The translations under genes were made by a program, and so were the position numbers. Under the pieces are notes generated by a model, which was given only the letters and a program-made list of their open reading frames with translations, had not been told where the DNA came from and did not search any database. Shown in pieces: positions 1-11,571 of a DNA stretch of 64,000 nucleotides. How positions within the stretch are numbered: position 1 is the stretch's first letter; every line of letters starts with the position of its first letter. Source of the stretch: Sisyra terminalis (taxonomy: Eukaryota > Arthropoda > Insecta > Neuroptera > Sisyridae); NCBI GenBank assembly GCA_958496175.1, contig OY292276.1:32632449-32696448 (forward strand), given 5' to 3'.

Positions 1-1720
1 TTATCTGATATGGTTTAAATTATCATTGTTAACTGAAATAGGAATATTAGTTATTAGTGTATTAACATGTAATTAAATAATACATTCAACTTTTCCTAGT
101 CTATTTTTTACTGAAATTTACCATCACTTCCGTAGCCGAACTGCATTACTACTAAGGACCGGACAATGTAGGTACATGATGGCCTACCATACTCTGCCCT
201 CGTAGAGTTCTACAAAACCATACGATTATATGAAAGATCCCCCTTTCGATCAATTACCAACTTTGGCTCAACACAACTTACTTTGAGAGAAACACCCCAC
301 AACAAATGAAAGAATAATATTTTTGGCTCAAGTTCAATTTAGCAGTCAAATCTGGTAACGTTTCATTTTCTACTTTGTTTTTGATTTAATTCGCGAATAA
401 ATCGGCCCTTTATGAAAATTAGTAATAAAAGTGAAAATAATACCATATTAGAATTGAATTATCAAAAAAATCGCGAAAAGAATAAAAAACAAAGTAGAAA
501 ATACAACGTTGCCAGATATTGACCGACTTAAAGGGACATGAGCCAGAATTTTTACATATAAACTTGCATATTATATTTTAACTTGGAAAAAAACAATTTT
601 TGTCAGTTTAATTGCACAATTTTTTATTCGTTTCCATTTTTTTCAGCACTTAAGTTGTAACGTAATGTGAGTTGCCTATATATTCATTTCGGTCGCAAAA
701 TAAAATAACAGTAAATGAATAGTATTTAAATAGTTAGTTTTAATTTAGTAGAATGCAAGTAGAGTCAAATTTAGTATTTTAACTGTCTACCTCTATACGT
801 GACGTAACTATACATACGATTATCTAATAATTATACAATATATACGTACCTTGCGGCAGGATTAAGACCATTAAGACACTGTTCATCTTCCAGCTATCCC
901 TCATTTAAGAAAATTAGTAGCCCAACGCTTACAATGTGCCTATATTTTAGCCAAACTTAAGCTTTAAATCATAAAACATGAACAGTTCATAGGCATGGGG
1001 AATATTTAATATTAACCTGATCAGAAATAATGACGTTATTTAGTGCGATTGAGAAACATCGTCTTTTTTGATGCTCATTGTTATTTCCCATTGCCCTCAA
1101 ATGCGGCTCTGCGAGTCGCATACGACTCTTAACTAAGTCAAATTTTATCAACAAGTTTCCACAAATAAAGTTTTAGAAGATCCGTATCTTTTTAGGATAC
1201 ATAGTTTTATTGTTTTCCTGAACTTCATAGGGATTGTTCTTGGTTTTTGTTATTAATTGTAGTTTTATGATAAAGATTTCTGTTTTATTTTATTATTAAT
1301 CAAATATATTGAAAATTTATTATTAAAATTTTGAAATAATTATTTTCTTTTTCATAGTTCTGTTTTGATGTTTATATTTTATAATAATATTGTTTCTAGT
1401 TTATTATCTTGTAGCTTGTAAAAATATAGAGTTATACTAAAAAAAAAGGTAATAATTTGTGTGTGACTTCTTATAGAATATTAAAAACTGGATTGTGGCT
1501 CCCTTAGGCCTCATGTTTAGATACAGGGGAAATGAGCTCTAATTAACTAAGGAATTTAAAAAAAACAACATATTACACGTAAAATTGAAATAATATCGAA
1601 AAAAATAATTATACAGTATTATTAAGAACTACAGAGCGTAATTTGTATTGTTGAAATTTTTTATAATCTGTATTTTTAAACAAAGACAATAGTATAATAT
1701 ACATATAAATTCTACCAAAA
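1..1720. other. Intergenic, left edge; no gene seen
   Basis: A+T-rich sequence with stops in all frames and no exon-like stretch. It holds one copy of the palindromic family A element (325-544). Around 1090-1135 there is a G+C-richer stretch, starting CTCAAATGCGGCTC, that resembles the end of a hAT transposon, but no matching second end was found. The 3' untranslated region of the cathepsin B gene must lie just below 1721. Confidence 0.6.
325..544. mobile_element. Palindromic MITE, family A, copy 1
   Basis: About 220 bp, nearly self-complementary. It begins GGCTCAAGTTC and ends CATGAGCC. The left arm carries TTTCTACTTTGTTTTTGAT and the right arm its complement AACAAAGTAGAAAAT. The centre has AATCGGCCC and a TACCATATTAGAATTGAAT block shared by the other copies. 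There is no ORF, so it is non-autonomous. Confidence 0.85.
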
Positions 1721-3375
1721 TTATTTTGGCAAACCAGCACTTATTGAGCTTTCAATACCACAATGATCTTCTCCTCGTAATATTTTGAAGTAACCATTCG
1801 CACCCCAGTCAGTATTCCATGAATTTGCAATTAACCAGTATGGGACATCATTTTCCACGCCCCAACCCAAGATTCGAATAGCATGGCCTCCCAAAGCTCT
1901 TCCTTTTACATGTTGGTAGACTCCTATTTATTAAAAAAAAAGGTCAATTTTATATTTTGAAAAGCGTTAAAAACATTTCCTATATATTGTAATTATATCT
2001 GCTATATAACCATTAGAGATTTTGTTCTAAAATCAAATTTTAATAGAACAAAAAGGTTGAAGGAGTAGAACAAAAAATGACTGTTGTTTTTCTTAGTTTA
2101 TTGACAAACTTATATCAATGGTAAGGTTTATTCAGTTTATCTTGTGAGGCTTGCTTCCTTATTACATTTAATACTGGAATTTCTGCTGATGACTGACCAG
2201 GCTTCGAATTGAAAGTAGAAAATGGAGCGTCCTTATAGTAATAGCTAGCATACTTGCTAGTTACGGAGCTTTCAGTAACATCATTTTCTCTCTTCACAAC
2301 CAATTCAGCCTCTAGCGAGAAATCCAGTATTAAATCTAAACAAAAAATCAAACCTGGTGTGAAGCGGTCTTTATACGAGTCTTAATACTTTCTTAGTTCT
2401 GTGTCTATCTTCTTTATCGTTGCTACGCGGCGATTAATTGATGCATATTTAATTCAAGTTAAAGTCTAGTAAAAACAATAAAAACAGTTTTTCAGCAAGG
2501 TGATTTATTTGTACCTGATTTATATTGAATGAGATCTTCGAATACAGTAAATGCTCCCTCAACAGGACCGTTAGTGTAAATTTCCATTTGAATATCAGCT
2601 ACATTTCGACGAACTGAATAAGATTTTTTACCAAAGTGCAAATCCTTTTTAAATGGAATGCTGTATTTAGAATTAGTACACAGCTTTTTACATTTTGGTG
2701 TTTTTCCTTCGGACGCGTCACACGATGGGCGTGAACCGTTTACATGATGCTCACAGGGAGGAATTTCGTATGGTTGACATCCCTAAAAATGTAATTCAAT
2801 TTAGAAAGCCTATCAATATAGTAGGAAATTCCGTAAATTACTTGTTCTGAATTATATGCCCCACCACTAACAATTCCCTTTGTTGTCCAGTATCTCCAGG
2901 CCATACCGGGAAATCCTCCATTACAACCGAATCCACAAGAATGGCAACATGATACTAACTCTTCGGAAGAAAATCTAAAGTTCACTGCGCCTTTGGAATG
3001 GATACAGACTCTATCAGACATGGCTTCTACTGCGCCAAAAGCCCAACATGAACCACACGAGCCCTGGTCTCGAATTTCTCGAATAGTTGGACAATCTGGC
3101 CATTGTTCGCGGGAATCGAAATTCGTCGGTAGCTGAATATCTGTTACAAATGGTTCACGTTCTGGCAATTTGTATTTATCAGAGTCTGGATGAACACCCA
3201 TTAACCGTTTAATATAAGACATTGAGACATCGGGAACAAAATTTCGTCCAGCTTTCCAAGAAGTATTCAAAGCATTTATTTCATCAATAAAATCGTCAGA
3301 TAAAGTGTATTCAACCTCATTTTTTACACAAAATGCTATGGAACAGCAAGAGAAAAATAATAGTAAAACTTTCAT
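1721..3375 (-). CDS. Cathepsin B (lysosomal/digestive cysteine protease)
   Basis: Papain-family (C1A) peptidase with a cathepsin B occluding loop. Minus-strand exons are 3375-2842, 2782-2515 and 1923-1721. They join in phase to 334 residues, the usual family length. Residues 1-16 are a signal peptide and the propeptide follows, including an [11 protein letters not shown] segment. Catalytic Cys110 lies in [11 protein letters not shown], catalytic His281 in [11 protein letters not shown] and Asn301 in NSWNTDWG. The occluding loop has the adjacent histidines (PPCEHHVNG) that give cathepsin B its dipeptidyl-carboxypeptidase activity, so the enzyme looks active. The start is the only ATG followed by a good signal peptide. 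The product should be secreted or lysosomal; in insects it may serve digestion or protein turnover. The second intron contains an exon-like ORF (2115-2335), described separately. Confidence 0.95.
2115..2335 (-). other. Possible alternative last exon of cathepsin B, or a captured coding fragment
   Basis: Inside cathepsin B intron 2 an open stretch is preceded by a strong acceptor (TTTGATTTTTTGTTTAG) and ends in TGA at 2117-2115. Its base composition is less A+T-rich than the intron and its codons look coding. Cathepsin exon 2 ends in phase 1 with G; joining it here gives GAT and keeps this frame open for about 72 residues (containing [17 protein letters not shown] and ending LNKPYH). An isoform using it would lack the catalytic His and Asn. 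I do not recognise the peptide. It could equally be a gene fragment carried by a transposon. Confidence 0.35.
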
Positions 3376-4140
3376 GGTTGAAAACCTATAAAATAAATAA
3401 ACAAATAAATTATTCTCTTAAGGTATACAAGAAATTTCAGCTTATTTATTAATGTGTATTATGTACTTACATCATTCACGATGTTTACGATGTATATATT
3501 TTTTTATTTGGAAAAAAATATTTAAGTTAATTTTATGATGATTTCTTTCTTAATGAATTACTAACAAATGAATTGTTTTTCTCAATCTTAACTATTCTAA
3601 TCTAAACCAATCTAAACAAAGAATAATGTGAGGCCAAATAAGTTCATGTCAGCTGATAGTAGTAAAGGTCAACTATATACACAATTCAAAAACAAACCAA
3701 CATTGATTTTCTATAAAAAACGTAATAAGACTTTTCAATACTTAGCTTCTTCAATAAGCAAAATAGGAGAATATATATACGTCATTTGCCTTATATGTTT
3801 TCTAAATGCTATGTTTCTACAAAACTATATATTTTATAAATGTATTCCACATACATAAAAGTACTTTCAAGATTTGAATATTTTGTATTACTTTTGAAGG
3901 TAGAAAAAAACTTTCTTGAAATTAAAAAAATTCTCTGAAATTTTCATGTGTTAAGTCATAAGGGTCGTTAGCATGGGGGTGCTACTCTTGTGGTCGATGT
4001 TATTTTTAAGAAATAAATTCCCTTTTTGTGTACTTTCGTTATAAATAAAAAGTCTTTATCTATCATATACTTAGTTGTTTTTGCCATTGTTTGTATTATA
4101 AAAAGACTTTTTAAAAATACTTTGTTGTTTATTCGTTACT

Positions 4141-4366
4141 AGGCTCATGTGTACTTTAGCACACCCACAATCTGGCAATGTTGCATTTTCGACTTTGTTT
4201 TTAATTTAATTCGCGATTAAATCGGTCCATACTGAAAATTTAGCCACAAAAGAGAGAATTATACCATATTAGAATTGAATTAGCAAAAATATCGCGAATT
4301 AAATTAAAAACAAAGTCGAAAATGCAACATTGCCAGATTGTGGGTGTGCTAAAGTATACATGAGCC
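4141..4366. mobile_element. Palindromic MITE, family A, copy 2
   Basis: Begins GGCTCATGTGTACTTTAGC and ends with its near-perfect complement, reaching CATGAGCC. The inner arms carry GACTTTGTTTTTAATTTAAT and its complement. Same centre as copy 1. No ORF. Confidence 0.85.
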
Positions 4367-4647
4367 AAAATCATAACATATTAGAATTAATTAACAAAAA
4401 AACTCCTTCCGCATCCTGTCCATGCATATTACAATTTGCGTTGTATTTGAACTACGAAGCTCAACAGATCTCGCTCACTCACTCTTCACCAAAATTGCAG
4501 TTAAAGCAGCTGATCTCTGTTCGTAATACTTTCCGTTAGGATGGAACCTAACGAATTCTGTACTAGTTATTAAATATTAAATGAAGGGTGGTATTCAGCA
4601 CTTGTACATTTATGCAACATTATACTTCCAAATCAAACAAATTTTTT

Positions 4648-5322
4648 GATGTGAAACATCTATAGGCGCAGGGTAAACCGGATCGTTTGCGTGGCGAGCA
4701 AAGAGAAATGGTTATCGCTCGCCACGCTATACTATGGATATACAGTCTACATGTAGTAGTAGTGTGTACAATATGGCGACGCGTTGCCATGCGCAAACGA
4801 CGTGCGACTCCCTTCTCACTCGGTTTGATGCTCTTGTTTACTACAGTATACATAACCTATGTTTTACTTGAAAAAATGAACAATAAAATATATCAGACAG
4901 TGATAATTCAGAAAATGAAAGTGAACATCCTCTTGCAAAGAAAGCAAGAATACACTATGACGCATTACCAAGTCATCAATAATTATATTTTTCAAACGTC
5001 AAGAAGTAAAATCTACTCTCTTGGTAGATTGCAATTTATACAATTTTTTATTGTATATATTATTTTATTTTAATTAAATCAATTAAATATTGACTTTAGT
5101 TTCTTTCTTATTATACTTATTTCAAAATTTAATAACGACTGACAAAATTGTATTTCAAAACCAGCTGATAGCGAGTGGCACAAAATTGGTTTTATTTTTA
5201 TTTGTTATGAATGTAAACATCTAAAAATTATTTAATTAATTAATTTTCTAATCATGGTGGTTTTCTAATCTTGTCTTTAATGAATATTGTACAAGCTCGA
5301 TGTTTCACATCTACCAGGCGCC
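4648..5322. repeat. Unclassified repeat-bounded locus with hairpin
   Basis: Two copies of a roughly 22-bp sequence, GATGTGAAACATC followed by TATAGGCGC at 4649 and GATGTTTCACATC followed by TACCAGGCGC near 5299, bracket about 650 bp. Within it a perfect inverted repeat (GCGTGGCGAGC / GCTCGCCACGC, about 4690-4730) lies inside a larger imperfect one (CGTTTGCG / CGCAAACG). Near 4888-4975 a short frame reads NISDSDNSENESEHPLAKKA, acidic then basic, as in the N-terminus of some transposases. Probably an old DNA transposon; the class is unknown. Confidence 0.35.
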
Positions 5323-5729
5323 CCGTGACGGCTCACATTTTTTTTTTGTAATTATATTAATCTGATTTTTTTTCTCATAAAATGAGGTAAAAATGGGGTA
5401 TATATATATATGAGGTATATACTCTGTTTTGTATTATATTCTATTTCTATACGTCTTTGTTATGTTTTGTCAGGAGTTGTCAATATGTTGCTTGGAAGAC
5501 GGAGTTGGGTGGAGTTATTAATGGTAGCAAAATAAACTTAAAAGAATCGCTCTACTAAGCAAAATTTTGCTGGATGTCAAAATTGAATTACCACAGTGAA
5601 AACTTACATTTTATTTAATATTTTATAACACATACAACACGTTTATTATCAAATTCTCTCGTGTTAAATCGTAATGTATAGAATATATTTTATTACAATA
5701 ACGTTAATAATAGAGTGTAGATATGTATA

Positions 5730-8700
5730 TTATTCTGGTAATAAATCATTTCCTAATTCTTCGTCTCCAAAATCATCTTCTGCAGGTTTTCCTGCTGAAG
5801 TTCTCGGACGTGCTTCCATTGGACCCAATGGATCCATATAACTCACATCTGTAAAATAAAAAAAATAAAGTTTCATTCGAAAGTTATTGCAATATTTTAC
5901 CAATAGAATTTGAATGTTCAAAACTTGAATCTGCTCGCCCACTAGAAATACGAGGCAATGAATTTGTGCCAGCTGAAAGCCGTAATACTTGAGGGCTTCC
6001 TCTACCGACGTTTTGTCCAGAACCACTGCGAGATGACAAACCACTTCCTGGTCGTCGTGACGCTAAAAGATATTTTTTTAATTTATAAGTATTTTTTAAG
6101 TTTTTCTTTTCTTACCTGTTCCTGGACGTGAAGTACCTGGTTTTGATGTTCCAGGTCGACTACTTCCAATTCTTTCTCTCACTTCCTTGGTTTTTTCAAT
6201 ACGTCGCAACTCAATTGCATAATCATTGCCTTCTTTTAATCCTAAATCGGTGCATATTCTTATCAAATACCGTAGACAATCTTCATTGTCAGGAAATGTT
6301 CGATGTATATCTTTATAAACTTTTAAAGCTCGATGCAAATTTCCACTTTGTCTGTAACAACTAGCCACCATCAATTTCCACTTCGGTTCATTCGGTTGCA
6401 ATAATGCAGCTTTTTCGAAATAATATAATGCTTTTTCTGCCACGTGCATATTAATATAATAAGACCCCAACCAATTAATAACATTAAAATCAGATGGGTA
6501 ATAACGAAAAGCTTCTGAATAGTAATTAAATGCAATTTGTGGTTCTCGTAATTTTTCTTGCATGTCTGCTAATGCGGTTAATATTCCAGGCGCTCCTGGA
6601 CAAACTCCTAAACTCTCGTTAAACATTTCGACAGCGGCATCTGGATCATTATTCAGAGATAAAACTTGTCCAGACTGATACAATACCCATGGAGTTAAAG
6701 GAACATAGCTGTTAACTTGGTTCAAACATTCTAAAGATTCTTCGTAGTTTCCATCCTGTTTATTGATCAAACCTAAGTTATAAAATGCCTCAACTGAGCT
6801 CTGTTCAATTTCTGAAGCTGCAATAAAATAGTCTCGAGCTTTAGCTCGATTATCCTTCGCTAATTCAACACAGCCCATATTGATCAATCCATAGCCCCGA
6901 TAATCAGATGAATCAATCGCTAGTTGTGCATATTTCTCTGCATTAACCATATCTTTTTGCTAGAACATAAAAGAGTACTTATTTATAAAACACACTATAA
7001 AATTAAACACATATTTTTATCATTTCGATTATTATTGTTAACCTCTAGTATAAGTTTATTTTTTCATAAAAACTATACTGAAAAACAAAAATAACCAAAA
7101 TAGTTCAGTGATAATTGAAGATCTCAGCGAAAAAAACCTATTTTGCCACATATGATATCTACCTGAGCCTGCATATTTTCGATTTTCCTAATATTTGTTT
7201 CAAAAATCACAAATGATCATGAAAGCTTAGCGCGTTATGTGGGCATGACAAGTACGCATTAGCAAAGACTGCGTCTAGTGTTTAACCGAAACTAGTTTCT
7301 ACAATCTAATTATTTTTAAAAACATGCCTTTAGATTTTCTTCATATTTTATAAGGCCGCCATTGTATAAAGAAATGGAATAGAAAATGTATATCAAACCG
7401 AAGTTTCTCTACCCCGATCTCTTCATAAGGCTGCATGAAATCTCAAGAATGTAGTTTAATTACCAAAACTTCAATTCAGTGCCGTAACCGAAAATTCGAT
7501 TGTCCACTAACAAAGACTTACGACATTTTAAAGGCCAAGTAAATTTCGATTAATGATTTTCCGTTACTTGTATATTTAGTGCTCTTCTCAAAATCCCATA
7601 AGACACATTTTTCTTTCGATAGCGTGAAAATTCCCAACAATATTATACGCAAAGGTTTAGTAGACTCTAACCATAAGTTTCCATACGTTCAGTGATTTCA
7701 GTAACTCGCGTTTCCACAAAAGACAATGTAAAAAATAGAGAAAAGAGTAATTTTATTTTTGCTGTAGTTTAAACACCAGGTACTCAAACAAGATAACAAT
7801 GACCGCGCTTGGTTATTTTTAATGCTTCATTTTTCTATTATTTTTTATCTATTTCATACCATCAATTATTCTCCGGTCTTAACATTCTTAAATCAATTTA
7901 TACTTTAATATTTATTTCATATCTGCCAAAATCTTCAATAGTCACTATTGATCAATTTTATTTTATAAATTACCAAATAATAAATAAAAGATAAATTCGC
8001 CGCAGCCGCTCCAGCAATTTTATTTTCTTGTTTCTCAAATCCTTTCAACGTATCAATCGCTAGTTGTAAATCTCGGTTTTTGAGAAACATAACAGCTTTG
8101 TTAATTTCCAAATTCCCAGCCAAAGGTGAATAATTCGATACCTTAATTGCCTCAATACACCAATCGTACCCTAATTTTTTTTTCAAATTAATAAAGCTTC
8201 ATCAATATTCATTTAAATCCATTTCACACCAAGAACCACGACATATAGATACACGGAGTCCAAACGTAATGTTGAAAGAAAGGCATCAACTTGAGACCCA
8301 ATACCTGTAGATCGTGCAACTTTTCAAGACGCACTTGTTTAAATAATTACGCGGGAAGTGTTGTTATTAACAGCTATGAATTCCAATCGTCTGCACGATA
8401 AAAAATGTGTCGAGATGTGGCGCCACCGTAAGAGTGTCTGGAGTACTAACTTATGTTACCTTAATTACTCTACATAAAGTACATGATTTCAGTTTAAATT
8501 AGTACTGCTCACACATGTGGTGGCGCCACATTTAAACACAATTTCCCATCATGAATTGTAAGATTGGAATACCTTTTTAATAGATTAAATACCTCTTAAA
8601 TAATTGCGCTGTTTGTGGCAGAAAAGAGAACTATGGTCTGGATCAGTTATTGGTATACATGAATATTATGAAAAAACCGATACCATTCGGACTCATCTAT

Positions 8701-11227
8701 ACGTCGTGCCAAAAACGGTCAAGTCTAGATATGTTACATGCCTGATCTAGTTAGCTACGTACATAAACGTACAAGACATGACTAGACTTAGCTGAATACT
8801 CGCTGTGTGAAATGAACTTTAGCATATAAGTTATAATGAAGTTGTATAAAATAACTTTAATTTACAGTAGCTCATTTCACGATATGTGAAATGAGTATTA
8901 ATTGGAAAGCTTTATATACCTAAAGCTGTCGTTTCTTCTATAACAGGAGCAATTAACTTAGCCGATGTAAGAATAATATTCTCAGCTTGCAATCGTAATT
9001 GCTTTTCAAATATAGCCAATCGATCATTTTCGATTGCTTTGTGAACAATATCTTTTGTAGCATCATCCTAAAGATTTTAGTAGAATTAAATCAAATAATA
9101 ATAATAACAGTAAACGCCTTACCAATTGGCCCGTTACATATTTTTCTTCATCAATATCTAACTGAATATCCAAAAGCAAGGAAAAAGATCGTTTAATCTT
9201 ATCTCGATCTCCCAAAGCATAGTAACACAAAATTAAATGTAATCCTGCTTTAAAATCAGGTTGTTCTGCCATTATGTATTCAAAATTAATAGTTGCTTCT
9301 TCGTATTTAGCAACCTTGACTAGTAATATGCCAATATTATGCATTACTTTCGTTCTTAAATCTTGTTGGGTGGTTGGTATTTGATCAAGAGCCATCTTGA
9401 ACATTTTTATCGCTTTTTGATAATGGCCTAATTTAAAATAAATAATACCCATATTGATCTTCAATCGATTCGAATTAGGGTAGATACGATTTTTCGTGAT
9501 TAACTGATAAGTTTTCATCGCTTCAGTGTATAATTCATTAGCGGAATATTGATTCGCTAAGTTAAAAGCGACCTGAAGTAAAAAAAAAATAGTTAAAGTT
9601 TTTTTTATGATAAATTTTGATTTTTACCGAGTAACTCAAATCCATATTTTGGTTATCTCCAAGCCCTGCTTGTTCTTGTAGTCGAAGTAAACTTTTTTCT
9701 TTGTTTGAAGCTTCTTTGGCTAACATTAAGGCTTTGGAATATTCTCCAGAAGCGTTTGCCATAATCGAATTTTCAATTAATTTCAAAATGCTTGTTTCCA
9801 AATGTTTCAATTTTATTTCTGGCCTAGCAAAATGAAAAAATTGCTAATAGCTTATTAATTTATACAAAAATATTATTAAAACAATTTCCAAGTTCATTAA
9901 CGTTAACAGTCACCGGCAAAATGTTGAATACAGATTTTATGGAAGCATAAAAACAAGAACTAAAATATATTTATTCACACTTACTGGTGACTGTTGAGAT
10001 TTTCCCTACAGAATGGTGAAGTCACAAAGGTACAGTTCAGACTAGTAGACTGAGAAAGTACTACTTGCGAAAATGTCTATAAAAATTTTCATAAAACATT
10101 AAAAAAATCTATAAAAGTTCTCATCAATAAAAATCGATAACTCGAAAATTAAACAAAATGTCGAAAAATTGAAGTAAATATTTTCGTTTTGTTTTGAGGG
10201 TTTTTAGAAGAAACCATCTTGATATTTTGGTACCACAGAAATCGAAGAACCATTTAAGTTTGGGGAGGGAGAGAGTAAAAGCGTATTTATTTTGGTTCCA
10301 AAATATGTTTGTCTTTAAAAATCAATACTTTGAAAATAAAACGACATATCGACATGTTTTTATACATATTTTTGCCCTACTTTGAAAATTTTTACGAAAT
10401 TTCATGGCCAAATTGTGGTATGACAATAACTATTGAACTATCTTGTATGGAATTTATTTTGATCGATTTGGTTATATGCATGGCTCAAAGGAAAAAAATC
10501 ATAAAAAAACATTCACCACTCTTGGGAAATTGAGTGCAACAAGTAACTATTAAATTTCATTAAGAAAATAAATTAATTGTGGAAAAGCTTAAGTGTACAC
10601 TTACCTTTCTAAATAAACTTAGTGCGCCTTAATATAAGATATAAATATGTGCAATGTATCTATTTTTTTATAATTAACGTACGATTCTTCCAAGGGAGAC
10701 GATACTCCCGATACGGTTTCATCGTTTGATTTATTCAAAATATCCGTTGATTTTTTTCCATAAGATGTATAACCAGCACCTTTAACTGCAGTCATCGGAC
10801 GGTTCATTCCATCTCCATATCCCGTTATTGGCTTCGCTATATCTTCATTTGTTATAGGTCGAAATCCAGTGCCAGGACGAATGCCTGTTCCGAGGCGTAA
10901 CGCCGATTTCATACTACTTCCCGGACGAAATCCAGTACCCGGTTTAAAACCAGTTCCAGGACGAAATCCTACTCCTGTACTTGGAGGATGAAACTTCATA
11001 GCAGGCCAATTGACACCCCCTATCTTAAACTATTAAAATATATCGTGAATACAAAATAACCTCATAGAATCAATTTTTACCCCTGTTCCCAATCGAGTAT
11101 CAGAGTTGCCATTTAATGAAGTTTTACTAGATTTGAGAAATTTTCGTTGATATTCTTGACTTTCATTCAATATTTTTGTCAAATCATTATCATTTATAAC
11201 ATCAAAGCGAGCGTATTCGTCTTCCAT
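5730..11227 (-). CDS. IFT88: Intraflagellar transport protein 88 (IFT-B TPR subunit)
   Basis: Core IFT-B subunit needed to build cilia; in insects it acts in ciliated sensory neurons and sperm. Minus-strand exons: 11227-11081, 11029-10683, 9823-9628, 9572-9123, 9067-8920, 8170-7974, 6959-6116, 6062-5901, 5848-5730. They join in phase to 869 residues (human about 830). The N-terminus has RPGTG repeats and the conserved RPMTAV (126-131). From about residue 165 to 755 the family's TPR array is recognisable: SIMANASGEYSKAL, MALDQIP, LEINKAVMFLKNRDLQLA, NLSFIYYL, YRYYPSDFNVINWLGSYYI, WKLMVASCYRQSGN, LIRICTDLGLKEG. The C-terminus is a low-complexity RPGTS stretch ending DEELGNDLLPE. Introns carry a family B MITE (8378-8572). 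AATAAA follows the stop by about 40 bases. The gene looks complete and functional. Confidence 0.95.
8378..8572. mobile_element. Palindromic MITE, family B, copy 1
   Basis: Lies in IFT88 intron 5. Ends are inverted copies of GGTATTCCAATCTTACAAT. Both arms carry TGTGGCGCCACC and its complement. The right arm has the block CCCATCATGAATTG, also found complemented in copy 2 (58109-58274). No ORF. Confidence 0.75.
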
Positions 11228-11571
11228 TTCGGTTGTAGACTAGATTAATTTTATTGGTAATGTAAACGATTCAGTATTGTAAAATGTTTTGTTTTTATAA
11301 ACAAATCACTTTTAAAATTCCACGACAGCCATTGACAGCCATTTATAAACAAATCAATGCGCAAGTCTATATGTCAAAATTTATGACAGTTGAGCCAATT
11401 TCGGTCATTTCAATTCGTTTGTTTCTAATTGTCGGGTGACAGAGGTAAATTTAAACTTTAATTTATTTTATTTATTTATAAGCGTATTACATAACTTATT
11501 CAAAAGCTCAGCACGTAATGTTCTTTCATGAATAATTTATTAAACAAATTAATACAAATCAATTTTGATAG
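11228..11571. other. Spacer between IFT88 start and SLC26 stop
   Basis: About 340 bp separate the IFT88 start codon from the SLC26 stop codon, both on the minus strand. It must hold the IFT88 promoter and 5' leader together with the SLC26 3' end. An AATAAA signal for SLC26 lies at 11541-11536, 30 bases past its stop. The IFT88 side contains a direct repeat of GACAGCCATT (near 11330) and nothing else recognisable. Confidence 0.55.

Larger units (their letters stand above)
3376..5729. other. Intergenic between cathepsin B and IFT88
   Basis: Holds the cathepsin B promoter side, a family A MITE (4141-4366) and an odd G+C-richer locus at 4648-5322 described separately. 5399-5411 is a short TA run. 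The IFT88 poly(A) signal (AATAAA on the minus strand) is at 5693-5688, about 40 bases past its stop. The short ORFs here have no family features and are probably chance. Confidence 0.5.

Noticed and set aside
4687..5073. 128-codon plus-strand ORF
   Set aside because: No family features; composition changes halfway and it crosses the hairpin locus. Treated as chance within an unclassified repeat.
11061..11080. Longer IFT88 exon 1 using the donor at 11060
   Set aside because: It leaves phase 2 and meets a stop in every possible acceptor; the donor at 11080 gives the clean phase-0 join LGTG-FKIGG.
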